Positions 1 through 12,600 of a stretch of 64,000 bases of DNA are shown one piece after another; the stretch's first letter is position 1, and each line of letters begins with the position of its first letter. The translations under genes were made by a program, and so were the position numbers. The DNA lies in NCBI GenBank assembly GCA_002914845.1, contig JXTC01000030.1, positions 830,798-894,797 on the forward strand, in the 5' to 3' direction. The notes under the pieces are model-generated. The model saw only the letters and a list, made by a program, of their open reading frames with translations, did no database searches and was not told where the DNA came from. The stretch is from Trema orientale (lineage: Eukaryota; Streptophyta; Magnoliopsida; Rosales; Cannabaceae).

Positions 1-694
1 CTACACGGGTAATAACCTGCAAACAATCACTCCACCAAGTCTCACGGATCATCCAATAAGGCACGTAGACCTATGAACACTTGTTGCTTGATTTTTAGAA
101 AATAATCACGCACACATAAACCCAAATAACATAATTATATATATCTATATATACAAAATCAAAGTCCTAGTATCTAGCACTAAGTCCATATCAACAATAA
201 ATGAGTTCAATAAATTTTATAAAAACATATGAGATTCTAAAATATAGAAAGCATACAACACTTTATCTTAATTAATCGAAATTCCTTGTACTAAGTATAC
301 AGGTCACAAATTAAGAAATACTCACGTATAATATGCATATAAGAATCATCTCACATATACACACCATGACTCCACTTGTTCAAGACTTAATTAAAGTTGT
401 TGATAAAACCTTGACGCCAAAAACTTAGATAAGAAACTTCCGAATTCATACACTTAAGCTTGATAAAAGTACATGCATATATATATATATATATAGAACT
501 GCCACCAACTTTGATTCAGTAGGCCACTTGACATTTCATAAGTATAAATGTTTAATTTAGACAATTTTCTTTTAGACAACCGCCAGCCACCTCCTAGTTT
601 CTTGAGTGCTCACTGTTTCTCCGTTCTAATTCCCACAACCCTTTATACTAGAAATAGAATCATACTCCATTAATGTCTTTTAAGAGAAAGTGAA
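1..694. other. AT-rich stretch, no gene recognised
   Basis: This stretch holds AT-rich sequence and a short (AT)n run near 478-494. Because the unknown gene at 731-1632 reads on the minus strand toward this side, further 3' exons of it could lie here, but I could not identify any with confidence. Confidence 0.4.
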
Positions 695-730
695 TCAATG
701 ATCTGACAAGCAGTTGAAAGACAAACATAC

Positions 731-1632
731 CAAGTAATTGCATCTCCGAGATTTAATGCTGTAGCAATTATGGCAAAGAAATACTTCCTTCTCTTTGGGC
801 TGGGGAAGTACATCAGTAGCTGCAACTATAGACTTAAGGTATTGGTTCTCTCGTTTTAGTTTCTCAATTAATTCATCTGCCACTGAAAAAAAAATAAGAA
901 TACATCCATAAATATCAGGGCACAAATCTTTAATACATCTGCCACAGAAAAGAAAATAAGAATACATCCATAAATATCAGGGCACAAATCTTTAATATAT
1001 CTGCCACAGAAAAGAAAGTAAGAATACATCCATAAATATCAGGGCACAAATCTTTAATATCAGAAATAATACAGCTAATGCTTAAAACCCGAATCATCAT
1101 AATCACAACGATTTACATCAAATTAATCCAAATAGAATCAGGTAAATCCTGAAATTCCTCCCGAAAATAAAGCATTCACTTATTTGTCACGATTTGACGA
1201 ATATACTCTAAATCAATTAGAGTGAATTTTAATCACTACGATTTACATCAAACTAATCCAAACTGAATTAGGTCCGGATTTGATGAATACATTGTAACTC
1301 AATTAGAGTAAATGTTAATCACGACGGTTTACATCAAATAATCCCCAAACAGAAATAGGAAAATTCCAAAATTCCTCCCAAAAAACAAAGCGGTTCACCC
1401 TATTTATACATGATTTTATACATGATTCGATGAACAAATTGTAAATCAAAGCACAAGTTTAGCATGAACTACCAGATCCTGATTCTAATCAAATTCAAAA
1501 TTACACAAAAAAATTTAAGCTATAATCTAGCTTACCTTTCCTAAAATGGCGATCAGCTTTCACTTTAACCGCTTTCTTCTCCGCGTACTGGGCAAGGAGG
1601 CATTCAATTACTTCAGGCCTTGGACTATCCAT
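731..1632 (-). CDS. Unknown spliced gene, first two exons (coiled-coil-like N-terminus)
   Basis: Two exons fit together on the minus strand. Exon 1 (1632 down to 1536) starts MDSPRPEVIECLLAQYAEKK and ends after codon 32 plus one base at a GTAAG donor. Exon 2 (882 down to about 731) follows a pyrimidine-rich tract and AG acceptor, and the phase-1 junction keeps one frame: ...RHFRK|VADELIEKLKRENQYLK. The joined peptide is rich in K, E and L and looks like a short coiled coil. A GTATGT donor follows at 730-725; if it is not used, a stop falls at 697-695. I do not recognise the family. The intron contains three copies of a roughly 66-bp repeat that include the acceptor, and a 60-bp repeat array lies just upstream of the start codon. 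The gene is probably incomplete at its 3' end in this window. Confidence 0.55.
877..1068. repeat. Three tandem units of ~66 bp over an intron-exon junction
   Basis: Units begin at about 877, 939 and 1005, each starting ctgcca(c/c)(t/a)ga and containing the stretch atccataaatatcagggcac. The first unit contains the real minus-strand splice acceptor of the unknown gene. The other two carry near-copies of it inside the intron. Confidence 0.9.
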
Positions 1633-1789
1633 GGCTGAATCACAGCGAAAAATCAAAATCAGAATGGTTGAGAGAAATGGCGGGATTCGATTTTTCTTTT
1701 GAGGAAGATAAGCGCTCAGCTTATAAGCTTTCAGGAGTTGTATGGTTAATTACTAAATTAACCTTTAGGAACATTAACCGGTTTTTTTT

Positions 1790-1985
1790 TAAAAAAGGAA
1801 CTAACCGGTTTTTTTAGGAGAAGTAGATACATAACCGGGTTTCTTTTGAAAAAAAAAAACGGAATTAACCGGTTTTTTAGGAGAAGTAGATACATAACCG
1901 GGTTTTGTTTACAAAAAGGAATTAACCGGTTTTTTTAGGAGAAGTAGATGCATAACCGGGCTTTCTTTTAAGGAGTTTTTTTTTT
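1790..1985. repeat. Tandem repeat of ~60 bp with AACCGG motifs
   Basis: About three units of the pattern attaaccggtttttt, aggagaagtagat(a/g)cataac and cgggttt follow each other, separated by A- or T-rich spacers. The array lies 160-350 bp upstream of the minus-strand start codon at 1632, so it sits in the likely promoter of that gene. Confidence 0.85.
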
Positions 1986-2159
1986 TTTTTTTTTTTTTAA
2001 GGAGTTAAAAATTCCAAATCAATGAAAAGATTTAAAATAAATTTTTAGTAGAGTTTCGTTTTCATAATTTTAAAAAAGGAATTAAGGAGTTACTATAATT
2101 ATTTTTAGACTCAACTTTATCAATGAATACTCCGATTGCTATGTTGAAAATAATAAGCA

Positions 2160-2686
2160 TGTTTGATGAGTAAATCAATGAATCAAAAACTCACATCAAT
2201 AATTTCTATAGCTCATCCAAATATACAATCATTTGATTTTGAAGTATATTAAACAAAGGAAAATGAGAGTGTTACCTCTCAAGCTTTCCATTCAATTAGT
2301 ACCTGTCATCTTCTCTTCAACCGAGCCTATAAGATCAAGAAGAAGAACATAGGTGAAAGAGGGGGGTTATGAGCTCTCCTCATTCTTTCTCCGATCCATT
2401 CTCTCATAATGATGCATACCACACTAGACACATGAAATGTGTCTATATATATGCAATTGTGGTAGAAGGAGATGTCATGGCCCAATGGGCAGGCCATGAC
2501 ATTAGGAATGAGGGAGCCCATAGGCCTCTTGCTAGTTAGTCAACAAGTGTCCATCATATTAGAGCCCGTATGCAATACCATGTAAAGTCAATTATACATG
2601 AAAATATAGTTATCCTTAACATGCTTAATTGTGACATTATAGTGAATTGTCAATAATTATGCTAGTTCATACAAAATATTCTAACA
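2160..2686 (-). mobile_element. Probable copia-type 3' LTR
   Basis: Read on the minus strand, a purine tract (aaatgggagaa, 2697-2687) is followed directly by TGTTAG, the usual start of an LTR. The segment ends near 2160 with ...CAAACA, giving TG...CA borders and near-inverted ends. A TATA-like gcatatatatagac lies inside at about 2455-2440. No matching partner LTR or coding part is in the window, so this would be the truncated 3' end of an element that once extended to higher coordinates. It could also be a differently bounded solo LTR. Confidence 0.5.
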
Positions 2687-3180
2687 TTCTCCCATTTAGA
2701 CTGTATAATCATACAATAAATACTTACTTAACCATAACATGTCAAAATACAAGAGTGTTGCAGCCACTTGTGCAATTTTAGAATTTTTTTTTTTAAATTC
2801 TATATTATTACAAAAAGAGAGTAGTTTTTAGTTAAGATAAAGTGTTTTATTGATGATTGTAGTGAACTAGTTTTATTTGCTTTGATGGTAATATCACTCA
2901 AATTTTTTTGGAGATAGTTCAGAATATTAAGTACAAGTTTAAGGTGCAATCTAACCTGCTTTTAGTAATTGGGAATCAAGAACAAAAAATATTGAAAACA
3001 ACAGGGGTAGACTCAGATTTTTGTTTGTTGATTGAATTGAACTGTTTATCAAACTTTATGATGCTTTTGATGAAGAGAATATGGAAAAGGAAATTTTACT
3101 AGTTTGAACTAGAGTGATAATTTGTTTACAATACTCTTAATGATTCTTTGATTTCTTCAGATATTATAGGTTTATATGTT
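2687..3180. other. Remnant next to LTR and AT-rich DNA, no gene seen
   Basis: The first bases next to the LTR carry a polypurine tract on the minus strand. I cannot recognise retroelement coding sequence in the rest. A 64-residue open frame at 2908-3102 has no recognisable features and is probably chance. Confidence 0.4.
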
Positions 3181-5772
3181 GATAACATTTTTGCTTACAG
3201 GTGGGTGAGAAATCTTTATGTATAGCCAACATGGTTTAGAAATATACTCAATAATTCGTCATTACTCTTTTCATGATGTTGTTAAACTAATATTATAGGT
3301 TTGAGTATGATAGAGCTTGAGTTGGAACCTAAGCTAAAGGCAGCTGGTTGAGACTTGCACATGTTGTAAGTGACTTCCTAAAAATAGCAAAGCCTTTGTA
3401 ATTTGGATTAACATTGGCTACTTAATACAATTAGTAAATGAACCTCCTGATGCAAGTAAAATGATCATAGTTTTGTCGTGTTTCACTATGTGAGCTAGAA
3501 GTTTTTTTCAAGACAAATTACAATTCCATCACCATAGTTTCACTTTTGGTATTTCATGCCAATAATTTCTATGTAATGAATTGTTGGCTCTTTCTTAGGT
3601 GACCACCAGAGGAAATGTTGCAACTACCAGTCTACCATATCTGCAGCCACGTTTATTGTCTTGCTTCTATGGTGATCACTCTCGTCTTAGAGTGTTAAAT
3701 TAAAAAATATACAAAGAAAGAACAACAAAAAATTTGTTCCCTGGTTTTGATTATAACTGCAGTTACATGCCTATTTTCGACAGAAACTATTTTAGGTTAT
3801 CATTTCAGTCTTTGTTACTGGAGGGATTGGAGAAGTGCAGACATGATGAAAATAGTAAGTTATATTGCCTAACAAATATCTAGTGTTCTTGGTTAAACTT
3901 ACCTTTTTCATCTGTAGTTCTGTAGACTGTAGTTGCTCCTCTGAAAATTGATAGCAAAGTAATCTAAGACAACAGAAGCCACTGTAATCTAACTCGGTAT
4001 TGACGCTTGCTCAAAACTGGTTTTCATTGCTTAGGTTTGCTCTTAAGGATAAACAAGGTCACACTCTAAGTTGCTAAGTCTATGGTCCATAAATAAACTC
4101 TGCAGGAGTTTTTAAAAGGTTATAAATATATAAGTATAGTGATCGTGGAATTTTCACTTGGTTCTTGTACAATTGTTTATGGGAATTTAGCATCAGCAAG
4201 AGAGCTAGTACAAAGATAATACTATCTTCTCTGTTGTAGATGCAGGGATCAATTTCTATTTGAATCTTTACTTTGGAATAGAATGATATTGGTTGTCTAC
4301 TACAGTGGGGATATTGAGTGATTAAAGAAGCCTTGTTATAGTGTCATTTGAAAGACCATCTTTTCTAGCTATTTTATCATTTGTACCTTTTTTGGTTTAT
4401 ATTTTGTTGTAAGCTTGTTCGAGCATAATTGTTGTTTTATCTTCCTTTGCAGCAATGGGTTCATCTTCTGATCTGACTGAGCTTGGGAGGACTCCAGTGG
4501 AAGTTATTTCTATTCATGTGAAACAATATTAGATATTCCTAGAAACTTGAGTATTTGATCATATGTTATTCTCAGTATATTATGAATAGTATAGCATGAT
4601 TCCAATAGGTTGTCAACTATCAATTGCCTGTTCTAATACATCAGTGTAGGAAACGCAGGGAGTTTGTGTTGTTGCTTACTTGACCAATGAAATTCCAGCA
4701 AAAACTAGAGGCTTCAAGTTTAATAATTTCATAAGTTAAATGGGTTTTTTCATCTAGTTGAAATGTTTATACTTGAATAAACACATGGTCTTTTTCATGC
4801 TCAAATTCTTAGTTAAACCTGTCTTTTACTTTGGTGTCTTCACTGCTATATCTACATCAAATTATGTGCTATTATTGGTCGTTAGTTGTGTGTCATGAGA
4901 TCTAAGTGGTAGTTTGAATAGTCAGGTTGTCTGGAAAATGATAACGTACTCTTGTAGAATCAATAGACTGCCCCTTTACATCCCTGATTATGTCAATAAC
5001 ATTTTGGTTTTTCTTTGGTACGACTTGCCCTTCCTCTTTATCTTCTTCCAAATAAAATGGTCAAGATTTGTTCCATTTTCAAAATTATTACTTGTCGAAA
5101 GGCAGGCGACAAACATGAAAAAAAGAAATTATCTTGCGGTTATGAGTAGAGAAAGTTTAATAGTTCATCAAATTCAGAGGCAATGTTAATGATGACGCAT
5201 GGAAGCAAAGTAATTTTTGCATAAATGATGGGTAATACTGAAATCTTAGATTACTCATGCATGTGGTGTGCAACTTTACATAATTTTATAGAAAACTTTG
5301 TAATGATTGAGGTTCTTTTCTTGGGATCTTGATATGAAAATATAGGTTCCTTGCCGTTGATCTTGAATAATTGGAAATTTCCAAAGTCATAAAATGCTTG
5401 TTCATTTGTTCAGCACTTGATACGTAGTACCCCTTCTCTGTCTTTTGTTTATTCTTTGTTTGGTAGATGCAACATGAAACTTGGGCTTGGAAGTGGGATT
5501 CTGTCGTTCCGATTCCATGAGAATATGCCACTTCTGTTGTGAATCAAGGGAAACGAAAGGCATTCGTTTAGAGCCCCTTAAAGAGCTAGATAAAACAAAT
5601 ATCTTTACTGCCTCATTCATTGAAAACAATATTCATCTTGCATCTTATTTATTTCATTATACATCTTATCAAGATATCATATTGGAACTACACCTTAGGG
5701 ACAAGAACATAACGGGAAATGCTTCGAGCCTGAAACTCCATTCTTGCCTGCGCATAAGAATGAACTAACTAG
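3181..5772. other. Possible decayed upstream exons, plus strand
   Basis: Several short stretches look exon-like: after an AG near 3300 a frame MIELELEPKLKAAG runs into a stop and then a GTAAGT; after 3600 a frame PPEEMLQLP follows; after 4452 a frame MGSSSDLTELGRTPVE follows. In-frame stops and uncertain junctions stop me building a gene model. They may be upstream exons of the plus-strand tail at 5773-6229, or a pseudogene. The rest is non-coding. Confidence 0.2.
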
Positions 5773-6229
5773 AGGAGCTTCCTCTTTCTTCAGGTATCCC
5801 TTTTCTATTTGTATATCGGTCTTTGTATCACTCCTTGTATCGAGTTTACGCAGTTATAAGCTAATTGGCCTTTTCATTTACTGATATCTTTAGATCTTCT
5901 GTTTAATTTGTTTAAACAATTTCCTAACTGTGCCTGCTAGACTTTGCATTGGTAAAGAATAAGGCACTGGGTGCTGAAATTGCTAAGGCACTTTCCTGCC
6001 TTAGAGAACATTGCAACAAAGGTAAGACTTGTGGTTTTTCATTAATCGATCGATATATGTTAATAATAATTGGATGCGAAATCTCATATTACATTATTTA
6101 AGGCAATCCACTGAATGGTAACATTTTGGAAATGATCAGTACTCTAGATACAGCGTTTCTATGAATATGTAGTCTTAAAACGCTTTGTTACCTCATTTTT
6201 TGACAGGTGATTCCAAGTCCATGTCATAG
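5773..6229 (+). CDS. Candidate last exons of an unknown plus-strand gene
   Basis: Three short exons join in one frame. Exon a (5773-5793) encodes EELPLSS and ends at a GTATCC donor. Exon b (5941-6021) follows TGCTAG and encodes FALVKNKALGAEIAKALSCL and REHCNK, ending at GTAAGA. Exon c (6207-6229) follows a T-rich tract and ACAG, encodes DSKSMS and ends in TAG. Both junctions keep phase, and exon b is a helical, charged peptide with no stop. I do not recognise the family. Upstream exons are unclear and the candidates contain stops, so this may be the tail of a real gene or of a pseudogene. Transcript data would settle it. Confidence 0.35.
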
Positions 6230-7870
6230 ACCATAAGAATGCATTGATCTAGATCAGGAAAGATATATCTTCAGGTGACTCAGGACTGGAGTTTCCTCGA
6301 CTCTTTTGATGATAGTAAAGATTACACTCATGCATTTCCTATGTTGTTTTTGTGTTAGTCATAAATCATGCAGATTATGAATAATACTATTGCACTCAAT
6401 AAGAACAGTTTTATAAAAAATGACTTCTATATCTGGCTATTCGCCTATTATATAAAGTAACATTCCTAGTACTTGTCCTGTTTTCTCCTCTACAACAGAT
6501 TCCTTTTACGTAGCCTCGAAATTAATGCTTGAATGTGAATTAGGGCATCAAGTACACGAGGTTGTAATGAGATCCTGGTGCTAATTTAGGCCAAAAGGAC
6601 ATTGCTGAATCATGACATTTATCATCTGAATGCCAAAAATAAGTTTGCTAAATTGAGGTGCCAAATGCCATACTTAAATATATAGAAGTGATTAACACCA
6701 ATAATCGAGATTAGCCTGGGTAAGTACAATCCTTTTCACCTGTAGGATTTCCACATTATTTGTTTTAACAAGGACCCATTAGTTAAATTTCTCTGGAAAT
6801 CTCCTGCTTCCAAAATAGCCTTGGAACTGTACTGGTGTGCCTCTGACATACGATAACTTTTATTTTGTCACTGCTTTTCTATAGAATTGCTTTTTCACTT
6901 AGTTTTATTTGGGACTGGTAGCAGGTTGTTCAAGTACTTGAATAGTATCTTAAGATTATGCTAGCTATGCTTCATAACTCAGAGGTGGAAGCCACATGAG
7001 TTTAGGGACCAAGACTGAGTGTTAAGATTGTGCTAGTGATACTTCGTAGCTTTGGGGTGGAACCAATGTGAGTCATTTCTCAATAGATAACTGAGATTTG
7101 ATATGCACATAACCGTGAAACACTCAAGTATATTATCATTTCTCCTTAAGGTCTAACGTATTTGAGAATTGGAACTTTCCCATCAGGAAAAATTTTTGAT
7201 CACACTGTTCTATTAGTCGTTCTTAGCCAAATGCTATTAAGTTTTCCACATAAATGGATGAGATTTATGTCTCATTACATGATTTATTGTTGAGCTTAAA
7301 AACAGTAGTATTCAACATTATTGTTAATACTTGATACTTAACATGTCGCTTTCTGATGAACTCACAGCCACCCAATCTTTTGGAGTTAGAGAAGTTAAAC
7401 TACTCGATTCAAAAGTACATAAACAGCCAAAAACATGAATTCAAATACAAAAATTTCATCATTATACTTGTTCCCTTCTATTAATTCTCATTCCTGTCTT
7501 TATATTAATGTGTTCAACATGCAATGAAGCCGCTCAATGAATTCTTTATTTTCTTTTAACTTTTTCAAAATTTTTGGGATTTTTTGAAGGACTTAGATCC
7601 TCAAATTTCTATTGAACGGTTCAAAATATGCATTCCAAACTCGGTTTATGTAAAATTCTATGAAGAACAAAACTTTAGTTAACAATTCAAGGCCCTTGTC
7701 TGTAAACAAATTCAACAACCCGGAAAAATTTAGGTATTTTTGCTATTTGTCCGTTCTACTTCATTGTTCTCAACGCTCTAGTCCCGAAAACAGTGGAATT
7801 AATAGTACCAAAAATCAGACTTTGCTACGTACTTAACCAATTACTTTATTGTCACTGTTAATAAATTAAA
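6230..7870. other. Intergenic, no gene recognised
   Basis: AT-rich sequence without a recognisable coding frame, RNA gene or clear repeat. Confidence 0.5.
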
Positions 7871-9167
7871 AAAAAATTAGTCATTTTGCTCCCTCACATT
7901 TGTCATCAGTATGAATTTGTCCCCTCATTTTTGACTTTGTATTTAAGTGCCCCCTAGATTATAAATTTGTTTTTCCTTTATCCTCTCACTTTTGACTTAA
8001 TATTCAAGTACCTCCTACAATGATAAAGTTGTTTTTTCTTTTGCCCCCTCACTTTTGATTTAGTATTTAAATACCCCCCTAAAATGGTAAAATTATAATT
8101 CTTTTACCCCCTTCAACTCTAACACCGTTAAAAAATTATTAATAGAATTTTACTTTTTAAATAGCTAATAAATATCTTTTACTATTTTTTTATATTAGAC
8201 ATTTCTAAAGAGCTAGTATTTATAATTAAATAAATAAAATAAACGAAAAGAGATAAAAGAAAAATACATTTTTTAATGGTTATATATGTATATGTAAAAT
8301 AAAAAATTGATAAAATAGAGCAATTTTTGCATTAATTTATTAGTATCAAAATATTTTTAGAAGTTATATAAATAAAAAAAAATTTGCATATTTTCATATT
8401 CAAGACTTTCTAGAAAATGAAATGACTATTTGTCCTCTTATTTTTCACATTTTCATGAATTTGCTCTCTTATTTTTTTTTAAATGAAAAATAGTCATTTT
8501 ATTTCATGAAATGAATTTACCCTCTTATTTTTCATATTTTCATGAAATGAAATGACTAAAATAAAATGATTATTTTTCATGAAAAATAAGATGGCAAATA
8601 GTTATTTTACTTTTTAGAAAGTCTTTCGGATATAAAAATATGCAGTTTTTTTAATAACTTCTAAAAATATTTTGATACTAATGAATTAATGAAAAAATTG
8701 CTTTATTTTGTCTATTTTTTGTTTTACATATATACATATATAACCACTAAAAAAATTATTTTTCTTTTATCTCTTTCGTTTATTTTATTTATTTAATCAT
8801 AAAACTAGCTCTTTGAAAATGTCTAATATAAAAAAAAAGTAAAATATACTTATTAGCTATTTAAAAAGTAAAATGATTATTTGGTTATTATCCATTAATA
8901 ATTTTCTAATAGTGTTAGAGTTGGGGGGTGAAACAACAAAAATTTTACCATTTCAGGGGGGCATTTGAATACTAAGTCAATAATGAGGGGGCAAAAGAAG
9001 AACAACTTTACCATTGTAGGGGCATTTGAATATTAAGTCAAAAGTAGTGATGGGGCAAAAGAAGAACAAATTTGTTATCTAGAGGGTATTTGAATACATA
9101 ATCAAAAGTGAGGGGAGCAAATTCATAATGATGGCAAATGTGAGAGGGGCAAAATGACTAATTTTCC
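7871..9167. mobile_element. 1.3-kb foldback element, Mutator-like target duplication
   Basis: The two halves are inverted copies of each other, with arms of roughly 600 bp meeting near 8525. The outer ends read ttagtcattttgc on the left and gcaaaatgactaa on the right. A perfect 9-bp direct repeat, taaattaaa, flanks it at 7862-7870 and 9168-9176. Nine-base duplications are typical of Mutator-like elements. Each arm holds degenerate ~58-bp repeats of the type cccctcacttttga. I found no transposase frame, so this is a non-autonomous element. Confidence 0.85.
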
Positions 9168-9485
9168 TAAATTAAACACATTTATATTTTGTGTGTATGT
9201 GTGGATATATAACTTACATGATTTATTTTTTTTTTTCGATCGAAAGAGACCTATCAGAATTGTATATAACTGCTGATAAACGTCAAAAAATTGTAACACT
9301 AAATTTTCACCCCTTCTAAACTATTGACACATAGTAGTCAACCTAGAAAAGTTACTATAGTGTTTTACCCTTTCTCTAATCTAGTTTAAAAAAAGTAAGA
9401 AATAGCAATAGTCTGGCTTTCAGAAACTCCTTTTTAAAAAATATAATTGTATTGTAAAGATTCCACCAAACTATAATAACAATAA

Positions 9486-9658
9486 GGGGATGGCTACGGT
9501 AGGGGCGTCCCTACGTAGGGTCATGCCTTAATTATCGTTGGATGGGAATCTGTGGGGAATAACGGGAATCTGTGGAGAATCTATTTATATACAGATTCCC
9601 ATCCAACGGTGAATAGACAGGGCCCTACGTAAGGGCGCTCCTACTGTAGACGCGCCCC
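9486..9658. mobile_element. MITE copy 1 of a three-copy family
   Basis: A 173-bp element starts ggggatggctacggtagggg and ends ctactgtagacgcgcccc, with imperfect terminal inverted repeats of about 65 bp. It is nearly identical to 29871-30040 and 52484-52655. Its target duplication is unclear because the right flank is an (ATA)n microsatellite. Confidence 0.88.
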
Positions 9659-12600
9659 ATAATGATAATAATAATAATAATAAAATTACTTCTCAGATGA
9701 GGAACTCGAAGGTTGAATGTGATTGGTCTTTTATTTGCAATGGATTTGCTACCTGATGAGCCAATAGGACAAAATGGTAGACATTTATTGACAAGGGATG
9801 TTGACATAAACAATTTCTGTGTATATTCATTTTTTTTAACTGATAATGAAAAATTTTTAATCTAGAAGAAAGAAAAACCTCTACAAACTCATAAAAGGCT
9901 GGTAAATTCACGTTGAAAAAGTCTCCTAGAAAGACACCTAACTCGATTTATCACATGTAAATGAAACAAGTCTTCGTAATCTTTTTTTTTTTTTTTTTTT
10001 TTAATGTTACAAGAAAAAGCCAACTGTCGCTCATAATTCACATGTCAATGTTCTTGGTGAAATAACGTAATGAGATAGGACTAATAGTTAATCTTTGGAT
10101 TTTTGCTCTGAATAGTTAATCTTTGGTTTGACACAGAGAGAGGTAATTTCCAAAACAGTAATATTATGTATTAATATCACTTAACATTCTATTCATTTGC
10201 TATTCAAAGACTAGATTCGGCATCACTTTAATGTATTACCCCTTCTCTTTAGTCTGGAAATTTACTTAATTACAAAGTTACTTACAAGAAAGAGATACGC
10301 TTTGAAAATTGAAAGTACTTTAAAGATGCCTTTTTTCCTATAATAAAGTGCACGTTATCCCAATATATATGTGTTACATTACATATATATAACGGTTAGA
10401 ACCACATATAATTTATCAGTGCATCGATCAAATATGCGTCACTGTATTTTGTTATCATTGATAGAACGTGACATTAAGCAGTTCTGATATTGTTAATTGA
10501 TGAAACTGATGCGGTGCCACATTTTTTTGTTATAGTATTCAATTGTTTTGTATTTATTAATATCGCACACATAATTTGTTTGGAGTAACTAGATTAGAAA
10601 AAAAAATAAATCTTTATTTATGAACGTTAATCATTAAAGTCTCAAAGATGAAATCATGAAAGCATGTCATACAACTAATTCTTCTTTGGAGAAAGAACAA
10701 AAAATTTTATTTATATTTGGGTGTTGGATACTGGTTTCATGTCATCGCCATAATCGGAAATCAATAAAGATAGACAAAATTCCAAATAATCAATTAGAAT
10801 TGATCTAAAACTGACCAAACCTTCAATAAAAAGCCTTAACATTAATGGTGACATTTTCTCTGCAAACAAAAAGATAATTCAGTACACTATGACAGCCTTT
10901 ATGTTTATGATAGGATATTTTGATTTTTTATTCATCCAATTTTTTTTCCCCCGAGAAAATCTATACAGATCCTTCATTTATTGAAGCTAATTGTAACCCT
11001 TGGAGTTCTTATGGACCTAATTGAACCACATGTGTAGCGTACCCAGTAAACTTTATTAGATAATATGAATGACATTGTCGAGTGGGACTTTGAATAGGGA
11101 TTAGGGTCTTCAACGACATAAATTATTGCTGATGTCTTTTGTCGAGAAGAAGCTATTTTGAAAGATCATCCTCCAAGGACAATGCCATTATATATGGATT
11201 AATGCTATCATAACCAAACTCTTCCGTGGGTTTAGGAATCTAATGTTTAACAAGGAGATATATACTTCATGCATCAAAACCAAAATTGCAGGCACATGCA
11301 TGGAAAAATTCTTTAATTAGTTACCATTGAATCCAAAATACCTAATATCAAACCCCACCTATCGGAAGAGAAATTATTCCCAATATAACCCACATTTAAA
11401 AAAAAAAAAAAACAATATTATCCCACAGTACCAGTAAAAAAAAAAAGTTGCTAAGGGTATTCCGCGTATATCTCAAACATTGAAGCTGGGTCGGGAATTC
11501 GAATCCCTATGAAAAAAAAAAAAAAAAATCTGTACATTATCACATAATGCCGCGTGAATGTAACATCACATATTATCACATATCCTATGTGATTCAATTG
11601 CTATGACAATATAACAATTTGCTTCTCTCAAGAACTTTTTTCCCCCTCTTGTTTATTGTATGTTAGTGAGTCTTAATCTACCTAAAACTTCTGAAATGTT
11701 TTTACCATGGAACTACTATTTAAAATATTGAAGTAAAGTAGTATGCATATGATTTCAGAGTTCTAGTTAGGTTTATGGAAAACTAATGTCCAATTTGATG
11801 GTCATATTACTATTTTGGTGATTATGATTAATTGGTATAGTCAATCATAAACATTTGAGAGTTAGACACTATGATGCAAATGCAACTAATAGTCTGATAC
11901 TGATCTTTTAAGGAAAATCAAAATAAAGTTCCTGTGAATTCTAGCTCAATGAAAGTACGGTGGGTGGAAAAGAAAACGACATAAAACAAGTTACTTGGTT
12001 GAAATTAATGCATCAATAATTATGTCAATATGAAGACTTTTTCCGGGGTAAATTTAATGTGAACAGATTTAAAGCAAATCTTCTACTTAGAAAAGGAAGG
12101 TGTCCTCTTTGGTTAGCCTAGCTGTTTATTATTTCAATTTTTGTAATCTTATAGCTCAGATTAGTAGCAAAGAAGGTCTATTTGTTAATCCATAGAATCT
12201 CTTCTCTCTTCACACCACACCAATAAGATCTCAAAATCTTGTCCTTTGTATGTGATCAACTCTTGCAAGTTGATAAACTAAAATCTTAATCAAATCGCAA
12301 GCATCAATGATATGGCAATTAACGATTGGAAGCACTGACGTATATTGGTTACGTGGCATGGTATCACCATAGCATGTAAAATCCGAAAATATCTCTCAAA
12401 ATTGATTAAGGACATAATTAAAGGTAACCTATTTTTTTTATTCCTCAAGAGCCAAATTAGCAATAAATGTTTGGTAAAAAAAAATAAAATGGTACAAAAA
12501 TTGGAATTTGGAGCTATAAGAGAGTTTTTTTTTTTTCAACGAGAAGTGCCACCTAAGAATCCACAAATAGAGATAAATGTACCATCTACTTTTGTACTTT

